Shown here: one piece after another, positions 31,665 through 44,135 of the stretch
How the letters are laid out: the number at the start of each line of letters is the position of its first letter
How positions within the stretch are numbered: the first letter of the stretch is position 1
Source of the DNA: Nelumbo lutea
Lineage: Eukaryota; Streptophyta; Magnoliopsida; Proteales; Nelumbonaceae
Direction: 5' to 3'
DNA length: 64,000 nucleotides
Assembly (NCBI GenBank): GCA_022828595.1
Contig: JAKGHH010000008.1
Location: forward strand, 7,677,728-7,741,727
Notes under the pieces: model-generated
Databases searched by the model: none
The model's input: the letters and a program-made list of their open reading frames with translations, nothing else
What the model was told of the DNA's origin: nothing
Translations under genes and position numbers: made by a program

Positions 31665-34640
31665 ATGGCCTCCTCCAGCAACACCGGACGTGGCACGGAG
31701 ACAAATGCCACTGGGGGAACAACTTCAAGTCCCCGTGGTGTGCGTTGGACAGTTCACCATCCCCCTTTCGGTGGATGGGATCTCCAACTTGAACACGCCA
31801 CAAGCAGTGGCACCCGTAAACCCTCCTACCGCAAACATCCCCTTTCCTCTCCCCATTGAGACAACCTTCACTAAACCGACTGTCATCCCCCTGGCAGCTA
31901 GCCAAAACCGGTTGGACGACCTGATGTAGTGCATGCGGGCAAGGCAAGCCCAAATGCAACAATTCCAGCAGCACCAGCTTCACCAGCACCAAGTACTGCA
32001 CAACATCTCCCAGTATCACTATCAACAGAAGTTCCCCCAACTGCCACTGAACCAATCACTACTTCCACCCCGCCCCGAGGCCGGTCAAGGCCTCCCCGCA
32101 GGATGGACGCCCCCACCAGGCGAAGGCCTCCCGACCCCATAACCCCCTAACAGCCAGGCCTCGTCCCCAGGCCGAAGGGAGAAAAATGTCATCCCCGCCT
32201 CGCAAACCGCAAGCGGGTCGGGAACCTCGCCCGTGAGGTTGGCACCCCGGCGCTCCAAGCCCGAGCTCCCGCTCACCGAAAACCGATTCGACGCCCTGAA
32301 GGCAGACTACCAGCATTCCGGGCCTATTAAGCTCGGTAACACAGAGGCCTACAGCGCCAGTACAAGGCCTGCTCAGCAGCGAAGGCGCCGGCGAAGTCGT
32401 CGAACCACCACCCGTGCCTTGTCGGAATTCAGAGGCAAAGACAAGAGCTCGGACGAGGTAGGGGCTGCCCCGATTCTCTCGGTTCCTTCCCCCCTCGCAT
32501 CAAAACTCCTGGCAGTCCCCTTACCTAGAGACTTCAAGCTCCCACCTCTGGACAAGTACGACGGGTCCTTCGACCCCAACAACCACGTTGACGCCTTTCA
32601 GTCCCAAATGCACCTCGCCAGGGCCAGCGAATCATGCATGTGCGTGGTCTTTACCACCACCCTCAGGGGGGTAGCCCGCACTTGGTACAGGAACCTGGCC
32701 CCCGGGTCGATAAAGTGTTGGGCCCAGTTCGTGCAGGTCTTCACTGCACACTTCGTCACCAACCAACGGTGCCCCAGAATAGAGGAAAGCATCTTCGGAG
32801 TAGTCCAGAGAGAAGGAGAATCCATCCGGGGCTACATCAAGCGATTCAACGAAGCATGTTTGCAGATACCGCGGTTGGACCCTGCAGTGCAGCTCACGGT
32901 GGCCAAAAGAGGGGTGACGCACAAAGAATTCAAATGGCACATGGTGGCCAACCAGCCCGCAACCGTGGCCGAATTCCTCAAGCTCGCGGATAAGTTCATG
33001 AGGACAGAGGAAGAAATCAACCAATGGACCGAAGGCGGGAACGAGAAAAGAAAGAGAGAAGGCGAACTCTCCAAACCGGTGGACAGAAAAAACCCGACCC
33101 GGGAGCCGAAGCCGAACCAGTCGTTCCGGGCTCCCCTAGCAGTTCGGACAGACTACACGCCGTTAAACACGAGGCGGACGGAGATCTTAATGGCGATCAA
33201 AGACGCCCCGTACGTGAAGTGGCCACCTCGCCTAAAGGGAAATCCGAACGAGAGAAATAAGAATTTGTATTGTAGTTTCCATAGAGACCATGGTCATAGT
33301 ACCGAGCAATGTAATAACCTCCGGGACGAGATAGAGGGGCTCATCCGTCGCGGATACTTGAGAAACTTTGTACAGCACAACAATAATAACAATAAGGCAG
33401 GTCGGCAAGGGGAGCACGAAAAAGATGCCCCCGAGTCTAGCAACAGCCCTGCCGAACCGTTGCAGCGGGAGCCTCCGGAACTGAGGCCAGTTCGGGGAAC
33501 CATCCACGTAATCGTGGGAGCTTCGGTGGTAGCGGGGTGTACCTCGGCAGCAGCCCGGACTTCAGTTTGTGAAGCGGCCGTCGAAGAACGAAACCCCCCA
33601 AAGAGACCAAAGACCGAAGAACCAATCATCTTCACAGAGGACGACGCGTGAGGGGTACACTACCCCCATGATGACGCACTTATCATTAAACTAAGGATCA
33701 GTGACTTCGAGGTCAGGCGCGTACTCGTAGATTCGGGCAGCTCAACGGACATCCTCTTCAAATCAGCATTTGACCAGCTGCAGTTACAGAGGAGCAAGCT
33801 GAAGCCCGCGAACACTCCCCTGGTGGGTTTCAGCGGAGAGGAAGTCAGGCCCCTCGGAAAAATAACCGTCCCTGTGGAAGTCGGCACGTGGCCTTGCGTA
33901 GTCAGACTCAACCATGATTTCCTGGTAGTCGCGACCCCCTCCCCATACAATGCCATAATAGGGCGGCCGATCACGCATATCCTATGGGCAACGGTCTCCA
34001 CCTACTATTTGGCCATGAAGTTCCCTACGGGCTTCGGTGTAGGGGTAGCGCGGGGCGACCAACTCGAGTCCCGTAAGTGTTATGTTGCTGCCCTGAAGGG
34101 AAAAACCAAGGCGGCCGACGACCTCGAACTGGAGCGGTCTGCGGAGCAAGGTGAGGAGCAAGCTTCGCCCACGGAGGAAACGGTCGCAATCCCGACTTCG
34201 GCTACGGACCCAGCTCGCACACTTTAGATCGGAGCTTCCATCGAGGATCCCCTACGAATCGAACTGGTGAGTTTTTTACTTCAGAATTTAGATATTTTTG
34301 CCTGGTCCGCGGCCGACATGCCCGGCATTAGCCCCAGACTGATAACTCACAAACTTAATACTGACCCTGTAGTCACACCCGTTAGACAGAAGAAATGCAA
34401 CTTAGCCCCGGAACGCTGGAGGGCGGTCGACGAGGAGGTCGAGAAGCTCCTCGCAGCAAACTTCATAAGGGAAGTCCATTACCCGAGCTGGGTGGCCAAC
34501 CCGGTGTTGGTAAAAAAGGCAAACGGCAAGTGGCGCATGTGCATCGACTACACCGACCTGAACCGAGCTTGCCCGAAAGATTGCTTCCCCCTCCCCAGAA
34601 TTGACCGCCTAGTGGACGCGACCTCGGGAAACGAGTTACA
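31665..34640 (+). pseudogene. Gypsy gag-protease-RT polyprotein remnant
   Basis: Starts at ATG 31665 (MASSSNTGRGTE), shifts frame near 31690-31930, has a TAG at 31927-31929, then runs open from 32233 to 33651. The long frame has the retrotransposon gag domain (PPLDKYDGSFDPNNHVDAF to FTAHFVTNQ) and a zinc-knuckle-like YCSFHRDHGHSTEQC. A TGA at 33649-33651 is followed in the same frame by the protease with VDSGSSTDIL and YNAIIGRP. A TAG at 34225-34227 is followed, again in frame, by the RT start (FAWSAADMPGI, WVANPVLVKKANGKWRMCID, LNRACPKD). The shared frame suggests one ancestral gag-pol frame with later nonsense changes. The RT palm with its catalytic aspartates is cut off at the breakpoint. 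The element cannot encode a working polymerase. Confidence 0.9.
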
Positions 34641-37199
34641 CCACAATCCATAATTTTTTTTAACTGTGAATAAATTGTATGAATTGGACTAGTCCATACC
34701 CATGGTAGCATCATGTAAATGTGGTGTGGACTGTTTGATTACATGTATATTGTATATATTTTATGAGAGATCTATACAGTCTCGATCATAAATGTTTAAT
34801 TTTTGCATTTTATATAGTAAATAAATTAATAAAAAATTGATAAATTAATATGTAGGCAATAGTTATACTTTTTAAATAATTAAAAAATATTATTTTAAAT
34901 ATTAAAAAAATATTATTTTATTGATAAAAAATAAAAAATAATATTTAAATAATGAAAAAAGAGTGAAGAATGAGAACTGTCAGACTTGTGCTAGAATTAA
35001 TATTAAAAATTATTATTTTATTGATAAAATATAAAAAAAAATTATAAATTGTTAAGATTAAATAAAATGAGAGTAATTGGACCAATATAACATGGATGTA
35101 TTACACTAAAACATTCCCATAAGCTGTCCACAGCATAGTATAGATCATCCACAAGAAAATGCTATGAACAATAAATTGAGGTATAACTCGTCCCTATCTA
35201 TGCTATTTTATATATGGAGACCATCCACATATAGCAAAATACCATATTTTACCATGGATATGATCCATAACCACACATCTCATAACATGACTATTAAGTG
35301 TGCAGTTTTTAGTTGGATTGGATTAAGGTTAAAATTAGGGCACAAATTTTAATTTCACACAAATTGAGGTTAGGATTGTCCTCAACCTAGTATTAGGGTG
35401 ACACTTAGACAGGCCTAACCTAAGTCCAAACTTAAATGGGCTTGGATTTTTGGTCATTGAGCTGGGCCTAAACCCAATTTTTAGGTAATCCAGAGCTGTC
35501 GCTTGGAACAATCCTAATCCAAGTCAAACCAAACTCGACTGCATGTGTACGTGCACACACATATGAACGCATATATATCCCATACATACAAAAAACATTC
35601 CTGTCTAACAGTTTAGATAGGCTTAGGACAATTTTCAAACTATTGATTCGAATAATGATTTTGGCTATTTTTTATTTTTGTCAAAACAGACTGTCCGGTC
35701 GATCTGAATGATCAGACCATTTGACTCGGGAAACAGACCCTCAACGGTTTATTGTCCGATTCGATTTTGAAAACCTTGACTGAAAGTGGTCGAACGGGAT
35801 GTTTTATTGAAAGTGGTCTTAGTGAATGCTGTGTTATTTATATTTGTACCGTACATACTGAGTCTAAACTGAAAGCGGTTGAACGGGATGTGTTATTGCT
35901 TTACCCTTTAGTGGATAAAATTTCAGCCATTAAGAATGCGATATTTATGCATGTATTAATCCACAAATTAAAGCCATAGTGCCATTAAGGAGTTCCAAAT
36001 ATCGTTAATAATTTAGTCACTAAAATTAAAAATTATTAAAATAACGAGCGACTTAGTTCAGACTGTTCAGCCAATTTAATTATCACCAATGGGCCCTTTA
36101 GTTGAATTTAGTTCCATTAAAGGATTGAAGCTCCGAACTCAATAATGAGGGTAATCTCCACATATACAATATCTATATGGAGAGTTTCACTTAAATACCT
36201 GGACTTCATTTTCTCTCAAATTCCTCCTCCCCAAATTGTCGGTCTATTCTCCCTTGAAATTGAACTTGAAATCCCTTGGAATCATAATTGAAATGAATCT
36301 ATTCTTCCACCCCATATGGGAATCGGAATTAGCTGAAATGGGATTTCCAAGGGACGAGAAGGGAATGAATAGCTCCATAAATGGGGGAATGTCTTTTCAC
36401 CAGCAATTGGAATTAAATTCCAATTCTGTCCAACCAAACGGTTGGAATCGGAATGGTCCATGTTAATTCTGGTTTCATATCCATGTTCCTATGAATCAAA
36501 TGAATGCTATGATAGTTCAAACGCTTACCTATCACCAGGGGCATGTTCATTTTTTAGTAAGTCATTTACTTATGTTTTTTTTTTATCGTAAATTCGCCTG
36601 AGTTAAGCAATTGACCATTTTTTCCCATAATTTCATTATTTGAAGGGACGATTTTGCCCTATAATATTTTGGCAAATCCCCCAACGTGGAAAAGTTGTTT
36701 ACCTATGATGTAAGTGATACATACCCATGGGAAAATAAATTTACCATGGGACCTATAGTTACCGATAGTGAACACGGGTAGCTTGGTCAACTTTTCATTG
36801 ACCAATTTAACCCCCCCCCCCCCACCCCCACTTATTGAATATCGAAGAGAATGGAGTTTATACCTAAACATAGGTTTGGTTGAGAGAAAATAGGATGAAC
36901 AGAAAAGTGACAATACAAATTATCAAATTATGCTTTTAATTATCAAAGTTTGGGAATCTAGAAACCAAGACTCTATTTGTACTTTTAATAGTACTAGTAA
37001 ATGTGAATCTATTGCACATGGCAACTTTAAATGATGATGATGGTGGTGGTGGTGATAATAATAATAATAATAATAATAGTTTTCTTATGAAAGTCTATGT
37101 AACAAAGACAGGTAATCAAAGCATGGTGTATTGGTGAATTTATTCGCTTTTAATTCAAAAACCTAGCTTCAAATCTTCTTACTTATGATTTATATCAAT
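34641..37199. other. Intergenic, no supported gene
   Basis: Very AT-rich (34650-35060 especially). Contains a C-run at 36811-36823 and, at 36230-36480, many GGAAT/ATTCC motifs from a worn foldback. The 36545-36760 part resembles 25255-25480, suggesting a diverged shared repeat. No gene was found. Confidence 0.45.
37036..37079. repeat. Compound microsatellite
   Basis: GATGATGATGGTGGTGGTGG then TGATAATAATAATAATAATA, a three-base repeat that shifts from GAT to GGT to AAT. Confidence 0.9.
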
Positions 37200-37769
37200 G
37201 TTTCAACAAGTAGTTGAATTGGGTGTGGAATTGAACTAGAGAATCAAGCAGAAGGACAATTAAACAGAGAGAATTATATTAAACTACAGAAACAAGCAGA
37301 AGATTTAATTACAAAAAGAGTCTAGGTGAGGCTTGCCTAACTAAGACCTCAATCAGAAGGACAATTAATTTTAAACAAAAAAAAAAAAGAAAAGAAATTC
37401 AACTCCATGAGACCCTTCTTAGCTAGAGCATGAGTAACTAGGGCTGGCAATCTTGACCCCAACCCATTTGACCCACCCAATCCACTCACCTTGAAACCCA
37501 CCCATACCCACCCAATCTATGATGGGTCAATATGAGTCGAGAAACCCATTAGGGTCAGTAGAAAAGGGTTAGGGTGGGTTGGGTCGAGGGTACCCATTAG
37601 GGTCAAGATGGGTTGGATCACTCTATCAATACTCGCCAAATCTCAAAAAATGGAAGTTGTAGAGATTCAAACCCAAGCCTCATAAACTGCTAATATCTCA
37701 TAACACTTCCAAACCATTGTGCCACATTTCATTTTGAAAATAAAAATGAAATAAAATAGATTTAAGTAA

Positions 37770-38247
37770 CTTTCATGTTCACATGCAATTTTATACAAAA
37801 GCACTTTTACAAAAGCAATTCTATAAAGTAATTTTATGAAAATGACTTTTATGAAAACACTTTTACATAAGTTCTTTTACACGAAAGTGCTTTTATAAAA
37901 GTACTTTTACAAAAGTAGTTTCCAAAATTACTTTTATGAAAGCACTTTTACAAAATAACTTTTACATGAAAGCATTTTTATTAAAGTACTTTTACGAAAA
38001 CATTTTTATCAAAGCATAAAAGTACATTTACAGAAGTACTTTTGTAAAAGTACTTTTATGTAAGTACTTTTACATAAAAGCACTTTTATAAAAGTATTTT
38101 TATGAAAGCACTTTTACACAAAAGCACTTTTATGGAAACACTTTTATAAAAGCATAAAAACACATTTATAAAAGTACCTTTACGAAAGTACTTTTATGAA
38201 AGAACTTTATAGAAAAACTTTTGTAAAAGTACTTTCATAAAACTACT
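37770..38247. repeat. Palindromic ACTTTTATAAAAGT array
   Basis: Some 480 bp of degenerate units of about 14-20 bp based on AAAGTACTTTTATAAAAGTA. The unit is near self-complementary, so any part of the array can fold back. It resumes briefly after the solo LTR (39015-39045), showing that the LTR landed inside it. Confidence 0.8.
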
Positions 38248-39014
38248 TGGTGGTGCGCAATCCGGCTGGTCTTAGCTATCAACGACCTTGCCTCCGACTG
38301 GAGCAATAGGGAGACTGAAATGGAGAAGATGAGGAATCTCTGGGGAGGAATCCGGTGAGATTGCTCCGAAGCTCAAGTTAGTATTCTCTTGAAGGCAAGA
38401 TAAAACCAGATGGCGCAAAGTTCACATATGTTGTTCTTGGGCGTAGGGGACTTTTATAACCACTTCGTGCACTCACTCCGAGGCTTCTGTCAGGTCGGGG
38501 ATGATTACTTTTGTGCTTCTGCCAATTCGGGTGTCATCCCTTCTACTGGGACAGAACCGCCACTGCTCCTTGTCAGAGCCATCCCTGTAACTAGAGATGG
38601 CGGTGGCAATTGGTCGTTTGAAGTGCGGTTGCCAAGCATCAGATCCTGAGTCAGTCAGGTGCGTCGCTGCTGGATACAGACTTCCTCGGTGTCAAGCATG
38701 GTACGGTTGTTTAGTTCGACGTCCTGGGGGCGAAGTGCTGGAGTGGTGAGCAAGGTGAAGTCTTGAGTTCGGATAGAGGTGTGTCCCGAACTGCCAAGGG
38801 GCAGGCCAGTTCGGGTTAATGCCCTTTGTGTTTGTAAGGTTCAGGGCCTAAGGGAGAGCTCGGGCTCCTTGTGGGGAGTTCGGGCTCCTCGTAGGGAGTT
38901 CAGACTATTGGTTCCTCCTTTTGGAGTTCGCGCCTCGGGCGTGTTGTTGTGCCGAGCTGTTGGTTTTGCCACGTGTTGAGTGATTACGAGGTTGGGCCAA
39001 ATCTTCCTTTATCA
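38248..39014 (-). mobile_element. Solo LTR of the gypsy family, inside the hAT element
   Basis: On the minus strand it begins TGATAAAGGAAGATTTGG and ends with GGATTGCGCACCACCA, matching the 30744-31580 LTR in order and content (TATA region, CGAAGTG, GGACTTTTATAACC on the plus strand). CTACT before and GTACT after fit a 5-bp duplication with one change, since AGTACT is the native array motif. No internal element sequence is present, so this is an LTR left after recombination between two LTRs. Confidence 0.8.
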
Positions 39015-39045
39015 GTACTTTTTGTGAAAGAACTTTTATAAAAGT

Positions 39046-39425
39046 TATGCATTATTTTGCATTTTCTATAACTTTTCTGTTGTTTTCTACATTTCTTGTA
39101 TTTTTTTGTATTTTTCTGCATTTTTGCAATTTTTTGGTATTTTAATTCATTTTCTAAAATTTTTTGGTATCTTTCTGCATTTTCTACAATTTTTTGTGAT
39201 TTTTTTTATAATTTTTGGATTTTGGGTGTTTTTAATGCATTTCTTGTAATTTTCTGTTTTTTTCTTGCATATTTTTTTATTTTTTCTACAAAAGTTTTGA
39301 ATTTTCTAAAAATTTTTAGTATTTTTCATAATTTTTGTATTTTTCTACAATTTTTTGGTATTTATTTTTTGCATTTTCTGTAAATTTTCTTCAATTTTTT
39401 GCATTTATCTACAATTTTTGCATTT
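39046..39425. repeat. T-rich degenerate repeat in the hAT interior
   Basis: Units of about 20-30 bp on the pattern TTTTCTGCATTTTCTACAAT and TTTTTTGGTATT. The long Phe-rich frame across it (39096-39383) reflects composition, not coding. Confidence 0.7.
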
Positions 39426-39951
39426 TCGGGTATATGGGTTGACTTGACTCGTTTTTGTCACGTGCGGTCTTGAGAGAGATCATTCTCTCAAAATTTATTA
39501 TTTTGCATATACGAGCCATCCCGACCCATTTTTGTATTTATAAGTGAGGGTAGGTGAATTAGTATGGGTGAGGGTGGTTAAAGGTCAATATGGATGGGTC
39601 AGGTGGGTCAATATGGGTGGGTCAGGGTTAGGGTTAGGGTGGGTTATGACTCTTTAACTATGATTGGTGATGGGTCATGGTGGGTTGATGGGTTAATATG
39701 AGTGGGTTGATATTCAACCCTTATCCAATCCATCCATTTGCCACCCCTAGAGCAACCTTGTTCAAAGATCTATCTACAAACTTAAAAGATACATTCATGT
39801 TTCTGGCATCATGAGCTTGATCACTTTGACGAGATAGAGAAACTCAATTTCCTTTATCATTGTCATAACTTAGTTTGTAGTGGGGATGAGATTGTCGCTT
39901 GACCAAAAAGAAGTACGTAGCCATTGCCAAATCAAAATGGTTCCTAACAAT

Positions 39952-40771
39952 TGTTGGATTTTAATCTCATAAGAGATTAAATCCAATGGGTTTGATTGGT
40001 CAATTACATGAGAAATTGCGCCTGCACACTTGATTGAAAATTTAGCTTTTCACTTACAAAATCCATTTTTTGAACTTGTCCCACATTGAAAAATTATAAG
40101 CTTTGTTTTCAGTATTTTAATAGGAGCTGATTTACACTCCTTAAAAATAGTAGAGGAGAGTGTGGGGGAATGATACTGCGCAACACGCGCACATGCGTGT
40201 GTGTGGCGCAATGAGGCGCTTTAGAGGCGCACTTTATGTGCATTCGCGTGGTTCACGAAGGGCGGCTTTGGTTTTGGTGCGATGTTGACCGTTGATCACC
40301 GTTGATGAGATCAATAGTCACGATTCGATCGGGTGTGATCAAGAGGTACAATTCAAACTTAACAGTCATTAACTGTTAACTACTTTTTAAATAGTCAAAA
40401 TATTTGAAATTGTGACTGTTCAAGGTGCCTTATCTAAACCAGCACCTACCTTTTCTTCATACCTCTTCATAAACTATTTAAGGAGCATGAATCAAACTCC
40501 AAAAACATACAATTTCGAAATCCATTTTCTCTCTCTCTCTCTCTCAATCCGGTCTGCTACAGTTTCACAGAAGGTTTATTCAGAGATTCTTCAACTTTGT
40601 TGGTTGTAGATTCTCACCCAATGCTCTATTGTATCCTGGGAACGGATTTGCCTGTAACCAACGACAAACTCGATGAAACTGAGTGGAGGCAAATAACGTT
40701 CTAAAGACAGTGTCTTTAAACGCGACTCAAAGCTTCTCCTCCAAAGTTACAGTGACCCACTTTTTCCAACA
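39952..40771 (+). repeat. 5' LTR of the copia element (820 bp)
   Basis: TGTTGGATTTTAATC to TTTTTCCAACA. Contains a TATTTAA box at 40475-40481 and a (CT)n tract at 40530-40546. The last 190 bp match 44136-44321. Confidence 0.85.
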
Positions 40772-40792
40772 ATTTTATAATGATATTCTGTA

Positions 40793-43700
40793 ATGGAGGC
40801 GGAAGCAAACATGACTTCGATCAAGATGATGAACCAAGATTTTGTTCGACTAGACCAGTTTGATGGAGCAAACTTCAACCGATGGCAAGACAAGATGATC
40901 TTCTTTCTGACCATACTAAAATTATACTATCTGCTAGACCCAAGTCTGCAATCACTTCCTAAACCCACTGACAAAGACTCAAAAAAACTAAAGAATGAAA
41001 GAGCAAAATGAGAAGATGACTCACTTCAGTGCCGAGGACACATACTAAATGCCTTATCAGAACGGCTCTACAACTTCTACAAGAAATTTACATCTCCAAA
41101 AAAAATCTGAAAGGCCTTGGAATTCAAATACAAGGTGCAAGAAGCATGTACGAATAAGTATCTTATTGCAATTTACTTTGACTTCACCATGAACAACCAT
41201 AAACTCATACTGGAGCAAGTTCATGAACTACAAGTGATAGTCAACAAAATTCGATCCCGTGACATCATCCTTCCTGAATCTTTCCATGTGGGAGCAATCA
41301 TTGCCAAACTTCCACCCTCTTGGAAGGATTATAGGAAAAAGTTTCTGCACAAGGCTAAAGAACTTACCACGGAGCAAATTCAGCAACACCTTCGTATTAA
41401 AGAAGAGTCTTGGATTAGAGACAGTGGGGATAAGACCCTGACCGGTATGCTGAACTCTAAGGTCAATTTTGTGGAAAATGAATCGAAGAAGACTAACCAT
41501 GTATTACAAGTAAAGAAGAAAGATGGGAACTTCAAGAAGTGCAATAATAAGAAAGGATCCTGTTATGTTTGTGGAAAGAAGGGGCATTATGCCCGAGCCT
41601 TCCGACATCGGAAAGGCGGAACCAAGTCTACAAACATGTTAGAAGACAATCTAGTGGCCATGATTACTGAAGTCAACATGGTAGAATTGTCTTTTGGATG
41701 GTGGTTTGATTCAGGTGCCACAGTCCATGTTTGCAAGGACAAATCCTTGTTCAAGACATATAAAGAAGTGACTGATGGCCAGGAGGTACAGATGAAAAAC
41801 TAAACATGTGCCAAAGTTGCTAGAAGAGGCAACGTAGAGTTGAATTTTACCTCTGGAAAGACATTGGCTCTCCTCAATGTTCTCCATGTTCCTGACATTA
41901 GAAAGAACTTAGTCTCAGTAAATCTTGTATGTAAGAGGGGATTCAAAGTTGTCTTTGAATCCGACAAATTAATTCTATCAAAGAATGGGATGTTTGTTGG
42001 AAAGGGATATGGTTATAGTGGTATGTTCAAATTAAGTATGAAGAAAAATTTTCTGCTTATATTGTTGATTTTTTCTCTTTATGACATGATAGATTAGCAC
42101 ACTTGAAATGTGAGATGTGTGTAAAACCTAAAATGGCTAAGAAACATTTCCCTAGTGTTGAGAGAAATAATCAACTTCTAGAACTAATTCATTTTGACAT
42201 TTATGAATTCAATGGTATATTAACTAGAGGATGTAAAAGATACTTCATAACATTTATAGATGACTTTTCTAGGTACACCTATGTCTACCTTATGAGAACT
42301 AAGGATGAAGCCTTTGACATGTTTAAACTATACAAGATTGAAGTTGAAAATCAATTAGAAAAGAAAATTAAAATGCTTAGAAGTGATAGGGGTGCTGAAT
42401 ATTTTAAAAATGAGTTCAATTCTTTCTATGAAGAATTTGGAATAATACATAAATGTTCTGCTCCTTATACCCCTCAACAGAATGGTCTGGCCAAAAGGAA
42501 AAATAAAACATTTACAGAAATGATAAACTGCATGTTATTAAAAGTTAATGCACCCTTAAACCTGTGGGGGGAAGCACTCCTAACAGCCTGTCATTTACAT
42601 AATAAAATTGTTTCTAGAGTTAATAACAAATGCTCATATGAATTATGGACAAAAAGAAAGCCAAATTTAGCATATTTAAAAGTGTGTGGGTACTTAACTT
42701 ATTATAGAGTTTCAGATCTTAAAAGAACCAAATTAAGACTCGGATATAAGAGAAGTATGTTTGTTAGATATGCAGAACATAGCAATGCCTATAGGCTTCT
42801 AGACTTAGAGTCCAACATAATAATTGAAATTAGAGATGTTGAATTCTTTAAAAATAAATTGTGTTATGAATCTACAGAAAATAAATCCATAGAAAATGAC
42901 AGAGAACCTGAAAGAAAAACTCGGATCTCAATACCTGTTGATAATTATGATACTGAAAGAATAAATGACACAACTGTAACAACTAAAATAGGACCTAGAA
43001 GAAGTCAAAGACAAAGAACAGAGAAACACTTAGGTTCAGATTTTTTCTATACTCAATCAAGTGTATTTTTGGTTAAGGTTGATAGAGATGATATTTTAAA
43101 TATGATACTCATTGTCTTGAACATTGAAAATAATCCAAAAATCTACAGTGAGGCCATGACATCTAGAGATGTTGCCTTTTGGAAGGAAGTTATAAATAAT
43201 TAAATATATTCAATAATGTCAAATAACACATGGGTACTAGTAGACATGTTTCTATGATCAAAACTAATAAAATATAAATGAGTGTTTAGAAGAAAATACA
43301 ACAATGATGGAACTGTACAAACTTTTATGGCTAGATTGGTAATCAAAGGTTTTAGTCAAAAGGAAGGGATTGATTACTTTGACACCTATGCACTAGTAGC
43401 TAGAACAATTTCTATTTAAACATTCATAGCATTAACATCCATTTATCACTTATCTGTTCACCAAATAGATGTTAAAACCGCTTTCTTAAATGGTGATTTA
43501 AATGAAGAGATTTATATGGAACAACTAGAATGATTTGTTTTTCCTGGAAATGATAAAAAAGTCTATAAACTAGTTAAATCACTATATGGATTAAAACAAA
43601 CACCTAAACAATGGCATGAGAAATTTGATTTTTTCATTTTAGCTTTTGATTTTAAACATAATAGTGCTGATAGATGCATCTACTCAAAATTCACTAAAAA

Positions 43701-44045
43701 TTATGAAATAATTGTATGTCTTTATGTTGATGATGTGCTTATTGTGGGTACAAATATGGCTGGCATAAATGAAACTAAAAACTACTTATCCCCTGTCTTC
43801 AAAATGAAAGATTTAGGAAAAGTAGATATCATCTTGGGAATAAAAGTTAAAAAGCATATGGGTTATGCATTAAGCCAATTACATTATATCGAGAAAGGAC
43901 TTGAAAATTTTAAGCATTTAGGGTTTAAAGAATATAGCATACCATATGATTCTAGTATAAAGCTAGTAGAAAATACTGGTAGAGCAATTGCACAACTTGA
44001 GTATGCTAGTGCAGTAGGAAGCTTGAAAATACTGGTGCTACTTCT
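40793..44045 (+). pseudogene. Copia gag-pol polyprotein remnant
   Basis: Gag starts at ATG 40793 (MEAEANMTSIKMMNQDF, FDGANFNRW). In-frame stops lie at about 41009 and 41107. The zinc knuckle CYVCGKKGHYARAF has phenylalanine where the last cysteine belongs. Protease has WWFDSGATVHVC, followed by TAA at about 41801. The segment before integrase is shortened, and the frame changes near 42100. Integrase shows the first two acidic residues (LIHFDIYEF, SDRGAEY), but the third reads NGLAKRKN, lysine for glutamate. RT has QIDVKTAFLNGDL and LYVDDVLIVG with several stops. Homology ends near 44020 before RNase H, at a GAAAATACTGGT repeat that occurs twice (about 43969 and 44032). Confidence 0.9.
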
Positions 44046-44135
44046 CATGAGAGTTTGGGTTTGCTTTCGGGATTATTCATGAAATCAGGAAAGAAGCACA
44101 TGGCCATAACAGTGCTGAACAAAACTTGAAACTCT

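Larger units (their letters stand above)
30744..34640 (+). mobile_element. Ty3/gypsy retrotransposon (Tat/Athila type), truncated in RT
   Basis: A full 5' LTR (30744-31580) is followed by a primer-binding site, gag, protease and the first part of reverse transcriptase. Homology stops abruptly in RT near 34640, where AT-rich unrelated DNA begins. RNase H, integrase and the 3' LTR are missing. Its GC-rich body stands out against the AT-rich flanks. The inverted solo LTR at 38248-39014 belongs to the same family. Confidence 0.9.
37439..39749. mobile_element. hAT-like non-autonomous transposon carrying a solo LTR
   Basis: Left end TAGGGCTGGCAA and right end TTGCCACCCCTA are inverted repeats of the TAGGGGTGGCAA type known in plant hAT elements. 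Subterminal regions are full of GGGTTGGGT/ACCCACCC motifs (37455-37620 and 39425-39740). The flanks GAGTAAC (37432-37438) and GAGCAAC (39750-39756) are a target-site duplication with one mismatch. No transposase. The interior is a palindromic array, a T-rich array and the inserted gypsy LTR. Confidence 0.75.

Noticed and set aside
36230..36480. MITE with GGAAT/ATTCC inverted motifs
   Set aside because: Many short inverted matches, but no pair of ends or duplication could be fixed.
39096..39383. 95-codon Phe-rich frame resembling a membrane protein
   Set aside because: It follows from T-rich tandem sequence inside the hAT element; no start context or conservation.
39616..39650. GGGTTAGGGTTAGGG telomere-like string
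   Set aside because: Only two units of a non-plant-type repeat, inside hAT subterminal GGGT motifs; not a telomere remnant.
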